This document shows, piece after piece, positions 50,119 to 58,257 of a DNA stretch of 64,000 nucleotides. This DNA comes from MGML01 sp034416335 (GTDB lineage: Bacteria > Chloroflexota > Dehalococcoidia > Dehalococcoidales > UBA2162): contig DAOULV010000010.1 of NCBI GenBank assembly GCA_034416335.1, forward strand, positions 1 to 64,000, in the 5' to 3' direction. Made by a program: the position numbers and the translations under genes. Position 1 is the first letter of the stretch. Each line of letters begins with the position of its first letter. The notes beneath the pieces were generated by a model, which was not told the origin of the DNA, ran no database searches, and saw only the letters and a list, made by a program, of their open reading frames with translations.

Positions 50119-51477
50119 ATGAAAAGTACTTCATACGATAGAGACTGGACCGAAGGCAGTGTTATCCGTAACCTGTGGTCGCTGTCCTGGCCTATTATGA
50201 TAAGCCAGACACTCACCGTACTCGGACCGACCGTCGATATGATATGGGTCGGTAAACTGGGCGCGGCACCTATTGCCGGAGTTGGTGTCTCCGGTATGGT
50301 TATCATGGCGGTAAATTCTATTATGATGGGCCTTTATACCGGGCTGAGAGCGATGATAGCCCGTTATATTGGTGCCGGAGACACTTACAGCGCCAACAAA
50401 GTGGGGCAGCAGGCTCTGGTAATCGGTACAGTATTTTCCCTGATAACCGCCACTATCGGCATATTCCTGGCCGAACCTATCCTGGCAATGTTCGGAGTTG
50501 AACCCGATGTGGTTGCAGAAGGTGCTGCCTATATGCGTATCCAGCTTGCCGGGTCAATAACGATGGCACTGGCGATGGTATCACAGTACGTCATGCAGGC
50601 TTCCGGCGATACCGTTACTCCAATGAGAATATCGATATTCTTCAGACTATTCCACATAATTATCTGTCCGCTGCTGGTATTTGGTGTCTGGATTTTCCCG
50701 GAACTCGGTGTAAGAGGGGCTGCATGGGCTAACGTTATTTCACAATTTATCGGTGGAATACTCGGTCTCTGGTTCCTCTTTACCGGACGTACGCGACTGA
50801 AATTGACCCTGAGGGGATTCCGCCTCGATAAAGATATAATCTGGCGGATGACTAAAATAGGAATCCCGGCGTCGATTACAGGCGTGCAGAGGTTTCTTCC
50901 TTACCTGGTGCTGGTATGGTTTATAGCACCTTTCGGTACCGCAGCCGTGGGAGCCCATTCGCTGATGCAGCGAATCGATACTTTCATCAGGATGCCAGCC
51001 GGTGCACTGGGAAGCGCTGCCGGTGTTCTGTCGGGGCAGAATCTGGGTGCCGGAAAACCTGACAGAGCGGAAAAAGGCGCCTGGATAGCCGTAGTTCTGT
51101 ACTCGGGAGCAATGGTTATATGTTCGATACTTATCTGGTTTTTCGCTGGCGGCGTTGTGAGAATTTTCAGTACAGACCCGGAACTGGTAGACATTGCATC
51201 GACTTTTATGAGAATCCAGATTGTCGGTTACCTTGTATTCGGACTTACCATTGTCCTGAGTTTGTGCGTTGAAGGTGTCGGTGATACGATCCCGACTATG
51301 CTTATTACTATTATTACTATGTGGGTGATACAGATTCCCCTTGCCTGGCTTCTTCCCCAGCATACGCCGCTGGGAGTGAACGGCGTCCAGTGGTCTATAT
51401 CGATAGCACTGGTTTTCCGGGCACTACTTTTTACCATTTATTTCAGGACAGGCAGGTGGAAGCGCAAGGTGATTTAA
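50119..51477 (+). CDS. MATE-family efflux transporter
   Basis: 452 residues in two MatE repeats, about 12 membrane segments. N-half signature IRNLWSLSWPIMISQTLT and DMIWVGKLGAAPIAGVGVSG; second half ITGVQRFLPYLVLV and SAAGVLSGQNLGAGKPDRAEKGAW. It is closest to the NorM/DinF-like multidrug or metabolite antiporters using Na+ or H+. The cytoplasmic C-terminus is basic. Divergent from mutS. Confidence 0.93.
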   Translation: MKSTSYDRDWTEGSVIRNLWSLSWPIMISQTLTVLGPTVDMIWVGKLGAAPIAGVGVSGMVIMAVNSIMMGLYTGLRAMIARYIGAGDTYSANKVGQQALVIGTVFSLITATIGIFLAEPILAMFGVEPDVVAEGAAYMRIQLAGSITMALAMVSQYVMQASGDTVTPMRISIFFRLFHIIICPLLVFGVWIFPELGVRGAAWANVISQFIGGILGLWFLFTGRTRLKLTLRGFRLDKDIIWRMTKIGIPASITGVQRFLPYLVLVWFIAPFGTAAVGAHSLMQRIDTFIRMPAGALGSAAGVLSGQNLGAGKPDRAEKGAWIAVVLYSGAMVICSILIWFFAGGVVRIFSTDPELVDIASTFMRIQIVGYLVFGLTIVLSLCVEGVGDTIPTMLITIITMWVIQIPLAWLLPQHTPLGVNGVQWSISIALVFRALLFTIYFRTGRWKRKVI

Positions 51478-51546
51478 ATTTTGTAGCGTATTTCCGTATC
51501 CCTGTGATAACATTGTCTATACGCGTATTTTCAGGAGACGGTTAAG

Positions 51547-52053
51547 TTGAAGAAATTAATTATAGTAGTCTCGATTATCCTAATATCTTTGTTGATTGGC
51601 ACGATGCCCGGGTGTAAAGCGAAAGTTGTGCAACCCGGTGATGTGGTGAAGGTGCATTATACCGGGACTCTCGATGATGGAAGTGTATTCGATTCTTCAG
51701 AAGGAAGGGACCCTCTCGAATTTACCGTCGGCGCCGGACAATTGATAAAAGGATTCGATGAAGCCGTTATAGGTATGAAGGTAGGTGAAGTAAAAACCGT
51801 CACAATACCTGCTGCCGATGCATATGGTGAATATGATGATGAGCTGATACTGGAATTTCCACAGGACGAACTGCCGGAGGGAGTGGACCCGTCGGTAGGT
51901 GATTACGTTCAACTCGGTCTATCTGACGGAAGTGTAATGGCTGTTCCGGTTATAGAAGTAACAGAAACGACAGTAGTCGTTGATGCTAATAACAAGCTTG
52001 CCGGTAAGGACCTGACTTTCAAGATAGAAGTGATAGAACTAACGAGGGAATAA
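51547..52053 (+). CDS. FKBP-type peptidyl-prolyl isomerase, lipoprotein
   Basis: 168 residues. N-terminal lipoprotein signal: basic MKK, hydrophobic IIVVSIILISLLIGT, then the box MPGC with Cys22, so it is probably exported and lipid-anchored. The FKBP fold begins VVKVHYTGTLDDGSVFDSS; the flap is replaced by a SlyD-like insert (ELPEGVDPSVGDYVQL). It is therefore a SlyD-type isomerase/chaperone at the cell surface, less usual than the cytoplasmic SlyD. TTG start with AGGAGACGGT upstream. Confidence 0.9.
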   Translation: MKKLIIVVSIILISLLIGTMPGCKAKVVQPGDVVKVHYTGTLDDGSVFDSSEGRDPLEFTVGAGQLIKGFDEAVIGMKVGEVKTVTIPAADAYGEYDDELILEFPQDELPEGVDPSVGDYVQLGLSDGSVMAVPVIEVTETTVVVDANNKLAGKDLTFKIEVIELTRE

Positions 52054-52056
52054 CGA

Positions 52057-52671
52057 TTATCTCGACTTTCCTCGCTTTCCCCATCTCTCTTTTATTATTC
52101 TATTTCCCGTCTTGATTACATCACGTGAAGAAGCAAATCTTACTACTGGCACAACCAGTTTGATTGGTTGTATTTTAATAGTTCCATTCAGATTCCCTTC
52201 AAAGATATCCTCATCATCGAAAATCGGTCTGATATTTACATCGTATCGCGGGTGCAGGTTCAGTAAAGCGTTGGCCGGGCCTATAATCGCAAAAAGTAAA
52301 CCGGTATATTCCGGGTCTTCCAGACCGACCAGAAGTTCTCCGGAAATTTCCCTTATTGTTAACTGCCTGTAAATATCGACGGCAAGTTTCTTGAGCTGTC
52401 TTATCAGATTGGCGGCACTAAAACCTTTAGATATCAGGCTTAAACCCGGCCTTATCAATATTTTTCGTTTCTTTGATGCTGATCGTGCTTTGAACGGCGG
52501 TTTTGACTTTCGCCTGCCGAAGTTTTTGTTGATGAGGCCGAATAACCAGGATACACGCAGGTTGAATTTCTGGCCTGAATCCGTATCCACCCGGACGCTG
52601 GTTTCAACCGGTATACACAGGAGAACAACCAGTATAAATACCAGTCCTGCTATTATGTATAAGGCCAGCAA
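52057..52671 (-). CDS. DUF2953-family membrane-anchored protein
   Basis: 204 residues. One N-terminal transmembrane segment (residues 3-21), then a basic linker (RRKSKPPFKARSASKKRK) and a conserved domain with GLEDPEYTGLLFAIIGPANAL and PIFDDEDIFEGNLNGTIKI, the DUF2953 hallmarks. In Firmicutes this is YtfI, next to ytfJ/gerW, as it is here: the upstream gerW stop directly abuts its start. Function unknown. Confidence 0.85.
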   Translation of the reverse strand: MLALYIIAGLVFILVVLLCIPVETSVRVDTDSGQKFNLRVSWLFGLINKNFGRRKSKPPFKARSASKKRKILIRPGLSLISKGFSAANLIRQLKKLAVDIYRQLTIREISGELLVGLEDPEYTGLLFAIIGPANALLNLHPRYDVNIRPIFDDEDIFEGNLNGTIKIQPIKLVVPVVRFASSRDVIKTGNRIIKERWGKRGKSR

Positions 52672-53064
52672 TTAGTCTTCCTCTTCGGATTCCTTCTCTT
52701 TATCCTGTTTTCTACTGACAATTCTTTCAACTACTTTCGGTACCGTATCGGTTACTTTCTCGACTATGGATGAGAGGCCTCTCCTGACCGACTCTATTCT
52801 TACATTCCCCTCTTTGTCGATAACGATAAGAGCGACCGGACGCACCCACGCGCCGCCGCCGGTACCCCCCATCGAACCTTCGCCCTTCTGTTTCGCTTCA
52901 CCTTTACCGGAGCCTCCTCCGGCTCCGAACCCGAAACCGATACTGATAAGCGGAATGAGGGTGATTCCTTCGACTGTCATAGGTTCACCGACTACGGTTC
53001 GTGTGGTGAGTATTTTTTCAATTTCTCCCAGGGTAGTTTTGGTTATATTTGAAACCACTTCCAT
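52672..53064 (-). CDS. GerW/YtfJ-family protein
   Basis: 130 residues. The conserved front half gives VVGEPMTVEGITLIPLISIGFGFGAGGGSG; a Gly/Lys-rich stretch and GGGAWVRPVALIVI follow, and the C-terminus is a charged Lys/Glu tail. In Bacillus GerW acts in spore germination, but the family is widespread in non-spore-formers. No sporulation gene is seen here apart from this pair. Good ribosome site TGGAGGTG. First gene of the gerW-DUF2953 pair. Confidence 0.85.
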   Translation of the reverse strand: MEVVSNITKTTLGEIEKILTTRTVVGEPMTVEGITLIPLISIGFGFGAGGGSGKGEAKQKGEGSMGGTGGGAWVRPVALIVIDKEGNVRIESVRRGLSSIVEKVTDTVPKVVERIVSRKQDKEKESEEED

Positions 53065-53144
53065 CTCTGCACCTCCATTTTACTATTTAGGCTTCTACTT
53101 CCATACTAATATCACTGTAATTGAAAAGCAATAAGCCTTGAGTA

Positions 53145-53153
53145 TGATATAAT
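53145..53153 (+). promoter_or_regulatory. Extended -10 promoter of the Trm112-like gene
   Basis: TGATATAAT (TGn plus consensus -10), whose expected start falls on or next to the ATG at 53160. The transcript would be leaderless. TTGAAA lies 21 bp upstream, too far to count as a normal -35. Confidence 0.6.
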
Positions 53154-53159
53154 CACGGT

Positions 53160-53333
53160 ATGAAGAGAGAATTGATGGATATACTTGCCTGTCCGGTGTG
53201 CAAGGGAGTACTGGAATTAACGGTCACGAAAGAAAAAGACGGAGAAATTATCAGCGGGTCGCTCCTGTGCCGTAAGTGCAACGTAACCTATCCTATCGAA
53301 GATACTATCCCGAACCTGCTGCCACCGGAATAG
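53160..53333 (+). CDS. Trm112-like small zinc protein
   Basis: 57 residues: begins MKRELMDILACPVCKG, then CRKCNVTYPI and ends IPNLLPPE. The two CxxC pairs and the late YPIxD...P motif are those of the Trm112/UPF0434 (YcaR) family, thought to partner methyltransferases. No ribosome binding site; with the promoter position this suggests leaderless translation. Confidence 0.85.
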   Translation: MKRELMDILACPVCKGVLELTVTKEKDGEIISGSLLCRKCNVTYPIEDTIPNLLPPE

Positions 53334-53337
53334 ATGG

Positions 53338-53709
53338 TTAATCGGGACTGTATGTCACCCACGCATCGGGGGACTCCCATACCTCTATACTTTCAATAGA
53401 AGCATCATATCCTTTTAGCTTTGGTGTCAGCTCGCTGCATATAGTCGAAGCTATGTTCTCGGATGATGGATTAATCTCGTTGAAAGGTTCTATATCGTTT
53501 AGGCAGGTATGATCGAATCTTTCCAGGATTTCGTCGATGCCCTTTTTCAGAACCGTAAAGTCGAAAGCCAGCCCGATATCGTCGAGTTTCTCAACTTTCA
53601 GGTTTGCTACTACCTTGTACCGGTGACCGTGCAGATTTTCGCATTTACCCTGGTATTCCCGCAGGTAATGAGCGGCGTCGAAATGCCTTTCGATAGAAAC
53701 CCTGTACAT
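53338..53709 (-). CDS. queD: 6-pyruvoyltetrahydropterin synthase family (QueD; CExxHGH type)
   Basis: 123 residues. Zinc ligands His14 (FDAAH), His27 and His29 in CENLHGH. Cys23 is the QueD (PTPS-I) catalytic cysteine, and Glu24 next to it gives the motif CExxHGH, which has been associated with PTPS-I/III proteins that work in both queuosine and folate synthesis. DHTCLND and the C-terminal Glu in IEVWESPDAW are present. It overlaps folK by one base (TAATG), which supports a folate role. Confidence 0.9.
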   Translation of the reverse strand: MYRVSIERHFDAAHYLREYQGKCENLHGHRYKVVANLKVEKLDDIGLAFDFTVLKKGIDEILERFDHTCLNDIEPFNEINPSSENIASTICSELTPKLKGYDASIESIEVWESPDAWVTYSPD

Positions 53710-54215
53710 TATTCTTCTTCGCCCTCATTTCCCCATTTAAAAACGCCCTGTTTTTCCGTGACCTCATCGAGCAGTTCCCTGGCAGTTTTTCCGGAAACAG
53801 GGTGCACAGCATCTGGAGCTATCTCAGCCAGCGGTACCAGGACGAACGCTCTTTCGGTTAGTCTCGGGTGAGGTAAAGTTAATTTCTTTAGTTTCATAAT
53901 CTTTTCTCCGTAAAGGAGAATATCTATGTCGATAGTCCTGGGTGTATTCGGTTCCTTGCTGGGAACTCTACCGAGTTTCAGTTCGATCCCCTTTGCCAGG
54001 GTAAGCAGTTCTTTCGGAGCCAGTAGTGTATTGACCTGGCAGACAAGATTGAGAAATCGCGGCTGGTCGGTGTTCCCCACAGGGTCGGTTTCATATACCG
54101 AAGATACCTTTTTTATCTGCATTCTTTGAGATAGAAGGTCGAGAGCCAAATCCAGATTCTTTTGGCGGTTCCCGAGGTTCGAGCCGAGTCCAAGATACAC
54201 TGTTACAGTATCCAA
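53709..54215 (-). CDS. folK: HPPK (2-amino-4-hydroxy-6-hydroxymethyldihydropteridine pyrophosphokinase)
   Basis: 168 residues. Signature YLGLGSNLGNRQKNLDLAL at the N-terminus, VSSVYETDPVG, and the catalytic block PRTIDIDILLYGEKIM followed by LPHPRLTERAFVLVPLAEIAPD. It pyrophosphorylates hydroxymethyl-dihydropterin in folate synthesis. TTG start with GGGAGG upstream. First in the folK-queD pair; folP and folB are not in the window. Confidence 0.95.
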   Translation of the reverse strand: MDTVTVYLGLGSNLGNRQKNLDLALDLLSQRMQIKKVSSVYETDPVGNTDQPRFLNLVCQVNTLLAPKELLTLAKGIELKLGRVPSKEPNTPRTIDIDILLYGEKIMKLKKLTLPHPRLTERAFVLVPLAEIAPDAVHPVSGKTARELLDEVTEKQGVFKWGNEGEEE

Positions 54216-54265
54216 TTTATACCGGCCTCCCTTCGTACGGCAGTAACCGCTGCCATAATATCAAT

Positions 54266-54274
54266 ATTATATCA
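54266..54274 (-). promoter_or_regulatory. Extended -10 promoter of folK-queD
   Basis: Minus strand TGATATAAT (54274-54266), about 50 bases before the TTG start of folK. Confidence 0.6.
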
Positions 54275-54301
54275 CACGGCTTTAGTAATTAATGTGAGAT
54301 A

Positions 54302-54330
54302 TTGCCTGTCAATTTCGGGTGTGATAGCAT
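54302..54330 (+). promoter_or_regulatory. Promoter of the HIT gene
   Basis: TTGCCT (54302-54307), 17-bp spacer, TAGCAT (54325-54330) preceded by TGA. Divergent from the folK promoter. Confidence 0.5.
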
Positions 54331-54367
54331 TGATTTACCGGTTATTCAGATATGTCAGGAGAAAGAA

Positions 54368-54706
54368 ATGGACGATTGCATTTTCTGCAAAATAATCTCC
54401 GGAGATATTCCTTCGGATATCCTTTACCGGGATGACGAGGTTATAGCTTTTCGTGATGTAAATCCGGTTGCTCCTACTCATATACTTATAGTTCCCGTCG
54501 AACACCTGGTGACGACTATGGATCTTCATGACAGATCACTCGTGGTGAAAATGATCCTGACAGCTAATCATCTGGCTCAACAGGAAGGGATAGCTGAAGA
54601 CGGATACCGACTGGTAATCAATTGCGGTGAATATGGTGGACAGGTAGTCAAACACCTGCATTTACATCTGATTGGAGGTCGCCGGCTCAGCAGCGCACTT
54701 GGCTGA
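54368..54706 (+). CDS. HIT-family (HINT-like) hydrolase
   Basis: 112 residues from the ATG at 54368, which gives the usual MDDCIFCKI start with AGGAGAAAG upstream. An ATG at 54302 lies inside the promoter. CIFCKIISGDIPS (zinc pair), DVNPVAPTHILIVP, and the histidine triad HLHLHLIGG near the C-terminus. HINT enzymes cleave nucleoside phosphoramidates such as AMP-lysine; the natural substrate is uncertain. Confidence 0.93.
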   Translation: MDDCIFCKIISGDIPSDILYRDDEVIAFRDVNPVAPTHILIVPVEHLVTTMDLHDRSLVVKMILTANHLAQQEGIAEDGYRLVINCGEYGGQVVKHLHLHLIGGRRLSSALG

Positions 54707-54721
54707 AACGATTCTTCCCGT

Positions 54722-55258
54722 TCAGTCTGACTTACGGTTATCCAGCCACGTAAAAAGCCCGGCAATACTTTTTGCGTCGCATATCACTCCGGATTTTATC
54801 AGGCCGGATATCTCTTCGGGGTCTATTCTGACCAGGGTAATACTATCGGTGTCTTCCGCTACCAGCCGGCTGGGTTCGAGTTCGGCAGCGAGATAGAGAT
54901 GCAGGTACTCTGTGCAGAATCCCGGTGCCGAGTAGAATCCTCCCAGTTTTTCTACTTTCTTCGGCAGGTAACCGGTTTCTTCCTGCATCTCGCGACGAAC
55001 GGCATCGGTCGGTTCTTCATCGCCGTCGATGCCACCGGCAGGTATTTCAAGCATATATTTACCGGCAGGCAGGCGATACTGGTTGACCAGCAGTATTTTG
55101 CCGTCCGGGTCGACAGCAACCACCGCTACACATTCGCTGTGTTCAACCACGTCACGCGTTGTCTCGCGACCGTCAGTTCTCTGGACGGTATCGACTCTCA
55201 CGGTGAATGCACGACCTACATAAACGGTTTCGGAGGATAATACTTTTTCCTCAGTCAT
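54722..55258 (-). CDS. NUDIX hydrolase, ADP-ribose pyrophosphatase type
   Basis: 178 residues. N-terminal strands (SSETVYVGRAFTVRVDTV) as in NudF-like enzymes, Nudix box GGIDGDEEPTDAVRREMQEETGY complete, and the downstream loop GGFYSAPGFCTEYLHLYLA of ADP-ribose pyrophosphatases. It hydrolyses ADP-ribose to AMP and ribose-5-P. Its start overlaps the GNAT gene end by 8 bases; together with nadK the block has an NAD theme. Confidence 0.9.
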   Translation of the reverse strand: MTEEKVLSSETVYVGRAFTVRVDTVQRTDGRETTRDVVEHSECVAVVAVDPDGKILLVNQYRLPAGKYMLEIPAGGIDGDEEPTDAVRREMQEETGYLPKKVEKLGGFYSAPGFCTEYLHLYLAAELEPSRLVAEDTDSITLVRIDPEEISGLIKSGVICDAKSIAGLFTWLDNRKSD

Positions 55259-55727
55259 TTTCTTTATCTTCTTTGATACGGAGTATCAGAGCGACCTCAT
55301 CGCAGTTGGGGAATTTGGGGCAGCGGTAGCATTCGCTCCATACTTTCTGGGGAAGTTCCATTTTGTCAATTTCAACAAAACCGAAACGACTGAAAAATCC
55401 TGGCTTGTAGGTCAGGCAGAATACGGTCGGGATTCCGAGTTCCTTCGCTTCTTCCAGACAGGCGTTTATAAGAGAATTTCCGAATCCTTTCCCCTGGTGC
55501 TCTTCGGCAACGGCGACTGACTTGATCTCTGCCAGTTCGGACCAGCTTATATGAAGCGCGGCGCAGGCAACAACCTTCCCCTCTTCTTTAAAAACAAAAT
55601 AATCTCGTATATTTTCATAAATATCACTCAGCGAACGCGGCAGCATTTCGCCCCGGTCGGCGAACAGATTGATTATCCGGTGCATGTGGATTGCGTCGTT
55701 AATCCTGGCTTTTTCTACCTGTCCCAA
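55251..55727 (-). CDS. GNAT acetyltransferase, N-acetylglutamate synthase-like
   Basis: 158 residues. Acetyl-CoA motif A: IKSVAVAEEHQGKGFGNSLIN. The C-terminal half, FFSRFGFVEIDKMELPQKVW, then ECYRCPKFPNCDE, is that of the short ArgA-like family which can supply the first arginine step in organisms lacking classical ArgA. No arginine genes are nearby, so the assignment is by motif. It lies one base after nadK. Confidence 0.82.
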   Translation of the reverse strand: MGQVEKARINDAIHMHRIINLFADRGEMLPRSLSDIYENIRDYFVFKEEGKVVACAALHISWSELAEIKSVAVAEEHQGKGFGNSLINACLEEAKELGIPTVFCLTYKPGFFSRFGFVEIDKMELPQKVWSECYRCPKFPNCDEVALILRIKEDKEND

Positions 55728-55728
55728 T

Positions 55729-56562
55729 CTATTTTTTCCCTTTCAGTTTGCCTTCCAGCGAGCTGTAGAACGCATTTTGAGGATGAATTCTTAAAAACCG
55801 GACAGTATTCCGGCTGTGCTGTACCGTTATCTCGGCATTGCTTGAAAGATTCGAGTTAATATGACCGTCGATACTGAATGTAGCGGAGTGGTAAGTTGTC
55901 AGGTTTAACCTGACAACTGCAGAATCGGGCAGCACAAGTGAATATGAAGAACTCAGGTGGGGTGCAACCGGTACCAGCAGCAGTTCTCTCGACTGAGGGT
56001 GCAGAATCGGTCCGTTTGCAGCCAGAGAATACCCGGTACTTCCCGTGGCTGTGGCAACTATTACTCCATCGGCTTTATAGGCTGTCAGTAATTCATCATT
56101 AATGCGTGCTTCGACATGTATCACGCGGGTTTCGATCCCCCGGGCAAGGACGACATCGTTTAAGGCATAGAATTTCTGCGGAATTCCGTTTTCTCCGGCA
56201 TTTAACTCGGCTTCCAGCAGGTAACGTTCGTCTATCCAGCCTTCTCCGTTGAGCAGGGCGTTCAGCTTTTCCTCGGCTTCATCGACGCTTAATTCGGTCA
56301 TAAACCCGAGGTTCCCGAGGTTTATTCCGGTAATAGGAACAGGTTCCGGAACAACTGCTTGTACGGCCCGGAGGATAGTACCATCACCACCGATAGTCAG
56401 CAGGAGTTCTGTCCCGTTTACCTGTTTTCTGGCTTCTTCTACTTTCCACGCCGATGCTTTCCAGACGTTGATACCCCTGGCCTTGAGTGATCCCTCAAGT
56501 TTTTCTGCAAGAATCCCGGCGGATTCTTTCTTCGGATGATACAGTATACCTATAGTCTTCAT
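55729..56562 (-). CDS. nadK: NAD kinase
   Basis: 277 residues. GGDGT motif (LLTIGGDGTILRAVQ), NLGNLGFMTEL, the NAD-binding NDVVLAR region, and the ADGVIVATATGSTGYSLAANG block followed by PVAPHLSS. It phosphorylates NAD to NADP. Head of the nadK-GNAT-NUDIX operon. The 240 bases upstream, up to remA, hold only promoter-like and hairpin elements. Confidence 0.96.
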   Translation of the reverse strand: MKTIGILYHPKKESAGILAEKLEGSLKARGINVWKASAWKVEEARKQVNGTELLLTIGGDGTILRAVQAVVPEPVPITGINLGNLGFMTELSVDEAEEKLNALLNGEGWIDERYLLEAELNAGENGIPQKFYALNDVVLARGIETRVIHVEARINDELLTAYKADGVIVATATGSTGYSLAANGPILHPQSRELLLVPVAPHLSSSYSLVLPDSAVVRLNLTTYHSATFSIDGHINSNLSSNAEITVQHSRNTVRFLRIHPQNAFYSSLEGKLKGKK

Positions 56563-56654
56563 AGTTTATGTCTGATTCCTTAATCAGTATAACGCCCCGT
56601 ATTATTTCTCGTAAAGTCAGTTCTTCCTGTATATTCGCATAAATAGTAAAACCC

Positions 56655-56685
56655 CGACAATTATTCTTGTCAATGTTGGGGAAAC
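56655..56685. other. Hairpin in the nadK-remA gap
   Basis: CCCCGACA and TGTTGGGG form an 8-bp stem (one G-T) around AT-rich sequence that itself holds GACAA/TTGTC. Role unknown; no U-tract on either strand. The surrounding divergent gap (56563-56800) is AT-rich, with no convincing gene. Confidence 0.4.
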
Positions 56686-56728
56686 CTGCTATATTTCCAT
56701 CATTAATCTTGAATATGTTATTTTTATG

Positions 56729-56757
56729 TTGCCTATTTAATCTTCTGGGTATATTAT
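56729..56757 (+). promoter_or_regulatory. Promoter of remA-gmk
   Basis: TTGCCT (56729-56734), 17-bp spacer, TATTAT (56752-56757), about 43 bases before the remA ATG. Confidence 0.55.
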
Positions 56758-56800
56758 ATAGAGAACGTATTCTCATTACAGTCTTTCGAGGTGCAATAAT

Positions 56801-57085
56801 ATGAGCATAGAACTGGTCCACGTCGGGTTTAATAACATCATTGTGATGAATAACGTAATCGCTATTGCTTCACCTAACTCAGCCCCTACGAAGAGAACGG
56901 TCCAGGAAAGTAAGTCTAAAGGGTTGCTAATCGACTTAACCAACGGCAGGAGGACAAAAGCCGTAATTATTAATGAGAGCGGTCACGTAATACTTTCCGC
57001 TTTAACCCCGGAAACCATCGTCAGCAGATACCGACAGCTTGAACCGAGAGCACTTCAGATAGACGAACCTCAGCTTATCGACTAG
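56801..57085 (+). CDS. remA: RemA-family (DUF370) DNA-binding regulator
   Basis: 94 residues. ELVHVGFNNIIVMNNVIAIASPNSAPTK is the family signature, and GLLIDLTNGRRTKAVIINESGHVILSALTPETI completes the fold. In Bacillus RemA activates biofilm-matrix genes and wraps DNA as an oligomer. It lies 6 bases before gmk, the same order as in many Firmicutes and Chloroflexota, so regulation of or with gmk is possible. Confidence 0.92.
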   Translation: MSIELVHVGFNNIIVMNNVIAIASPNSAPTKRTVQESKSKGLLIDLTNGRRTKAVIINESGHVILSALTPETIVSRYRQLEPRALQIDEPQLID

Positions 57086-57091
57086 GACGTA

Positions 57092-57733
57092 ATGGATAAT
57101 ACGGTCAGCCGTGATAAATCATATCCCCTAACTGACAGAAAACCTTCCCTGTTTATTCTCTCCGGGCCATCCGGAGTTGGCAAGGATGCTGTCCTGAACA
57201 AACTCAAGAATTCCTCTTTTCCGATGAAATACGTGGTCACTATGACTACAAGACCCCGCCGCGAACGAGAACAGGACAAAATCGATTATATCTTTGTATC
57301 AAAAGACCATTTCCAGGAATTGATTGAAAATGACGGCTTGCTTGAACATGCCAACGTCTACGGTAATATGTACGGAGTACCCCGGGCAGAAGTCGAAGAA
57401 GCCCTGAATAACGGTCAGGACGTTATGGTAAAGGTGGACGTTCAGGGAGTGGATAATATAAAGCGGGTCAAACCGGACTCAATCTCGATATTTCTGGCAC
57501 CATCCTCTATAGAGGACCTTTCACAAAGACTGAAACAGCGTAAAACCGAATCACCGGAAACGCTGGAACTGCGGATAAAGACTGCCTCGGAAGAAATGAA
57601 GAAACTCCCCGAGTTCGATTATGTTGTTGTGAACCGCAAGGGGAAAATAAACAGCGCCGTCTCGGAAATTAATGCAATCGTTACGGCAGAAAAATGCAGG
57701 ATACGAAATAATAATAGACAGGAAGGGAAATAA
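57092..57733 (+). CDS. gmk: Guanylate kinase
   Basis: 213 residues. P-loop FILSGPSGVGKDAVL (about 21-35), the GMP-binding TTRPRREREQDKIDYIFVS, and LLEHANVYGNMYGVP. It makes GDP from GMP. The N-terminal 18 residues are a little longer than usual, and the C-terminus has a basic tail. Its stop overlaps the DinB start by one base (TAATG). Confidence 0.95.
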   Translation: MDNTVSRDKSYPLTDRKPSLFILSGPSGVGKDAVLNKLKNSSFPMKYVVTMTTRPRREREQDKIDYIFVSKDHFQELIENDGLLEHANVYGNMYGVPRAEVEEALNNGQDVMVKVDVQGVDNIKRVKPDSISIFLAPSSIEDLSQRLKQRKTESPETLELRIKTASEEMKKLPEFDYVVVNRKGKINSAVSEINAIVTAEKCRIRNNNRQEGK

Positions 57734-58248
57734 TGGAAGCAGCACAGTATACACTCAATATATTAAGTAGTCTTCAGGATACATTATCAAATGCCCTGGA
57801 TGGTCTTACCCAGGAAGAAGTCGCCTATCAACCTGATAAAGAATCTAATTCTATCGGGTTTATACTCTGGCACCAGACACGGGCGGAAGATATGATGATA
57901 AATCCGACTCTCCTGGGTAAACAGGAGATATGGGAGACCGGTAAGTGGGCTGCCAGGATGGGATTCGAGGATGATTTCAAGGATAACGGCTGGGGATATA
58001 CAGCTGAACAGCTTGCATCCTTTGCGGTGCCGAAACTCGAAGACTTGAAAGCTTACGCCGAATCAGTCAGGGCCGAGACCGAAAAATACCTTGAAAGTCT
58101 CACTCCCGAAGGGTTCGATGAAGTAAAAGATACTTTTTTCGGGGAAATGCCGGTAAATAATGTTATCACCATGCTGGTCTGCGAGCTGGCGCTCCACGTC
58201 GGCCATATAACCTATATTCGGGGACTGCAGCGCGGACTGGACAGGTAA
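57733..58248 (+). CDS. DinB-like four-helix protein
   Basis: 171 residues. Putative metal ligands: His47 in GFILWHQTRAEDMM, and near the C-terminus LALHVGHITYIRGLQRG with two His; these three fit the DinB/YfiT metal triad. The family contains thiol-dependent transferases and hydrolases; function here unknown. It is translationally coupled to gmk and converges on the MFS gene. Confidence 0.83.
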   Translation: MEAAQYTLNILSSLQDTLSNALDGLTQEEVAYQPDKESNSIGFILWHQTRAEDMMINPTLLGKQEIWETGKWAARMGFEDDFKDNGWGYTAEQLASFAVPKLEDLKAYAESVRAETEKYLESLTPEGFDEVKDTFFGEMPVNNVITMLVCELALHVGHITYIRGLQRGLDR

Positions 58249-58257
58249 ACGCGGCAC

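Noticed and set aside
56495..56821. Minus-strand 108-codon frame over the nadK-remA gap
   Set aside because: Overlaps the starts of both nadK and remA and the remA promoter; no recognisable motif; long only because the region is AT-rich with few minus-strand stops.
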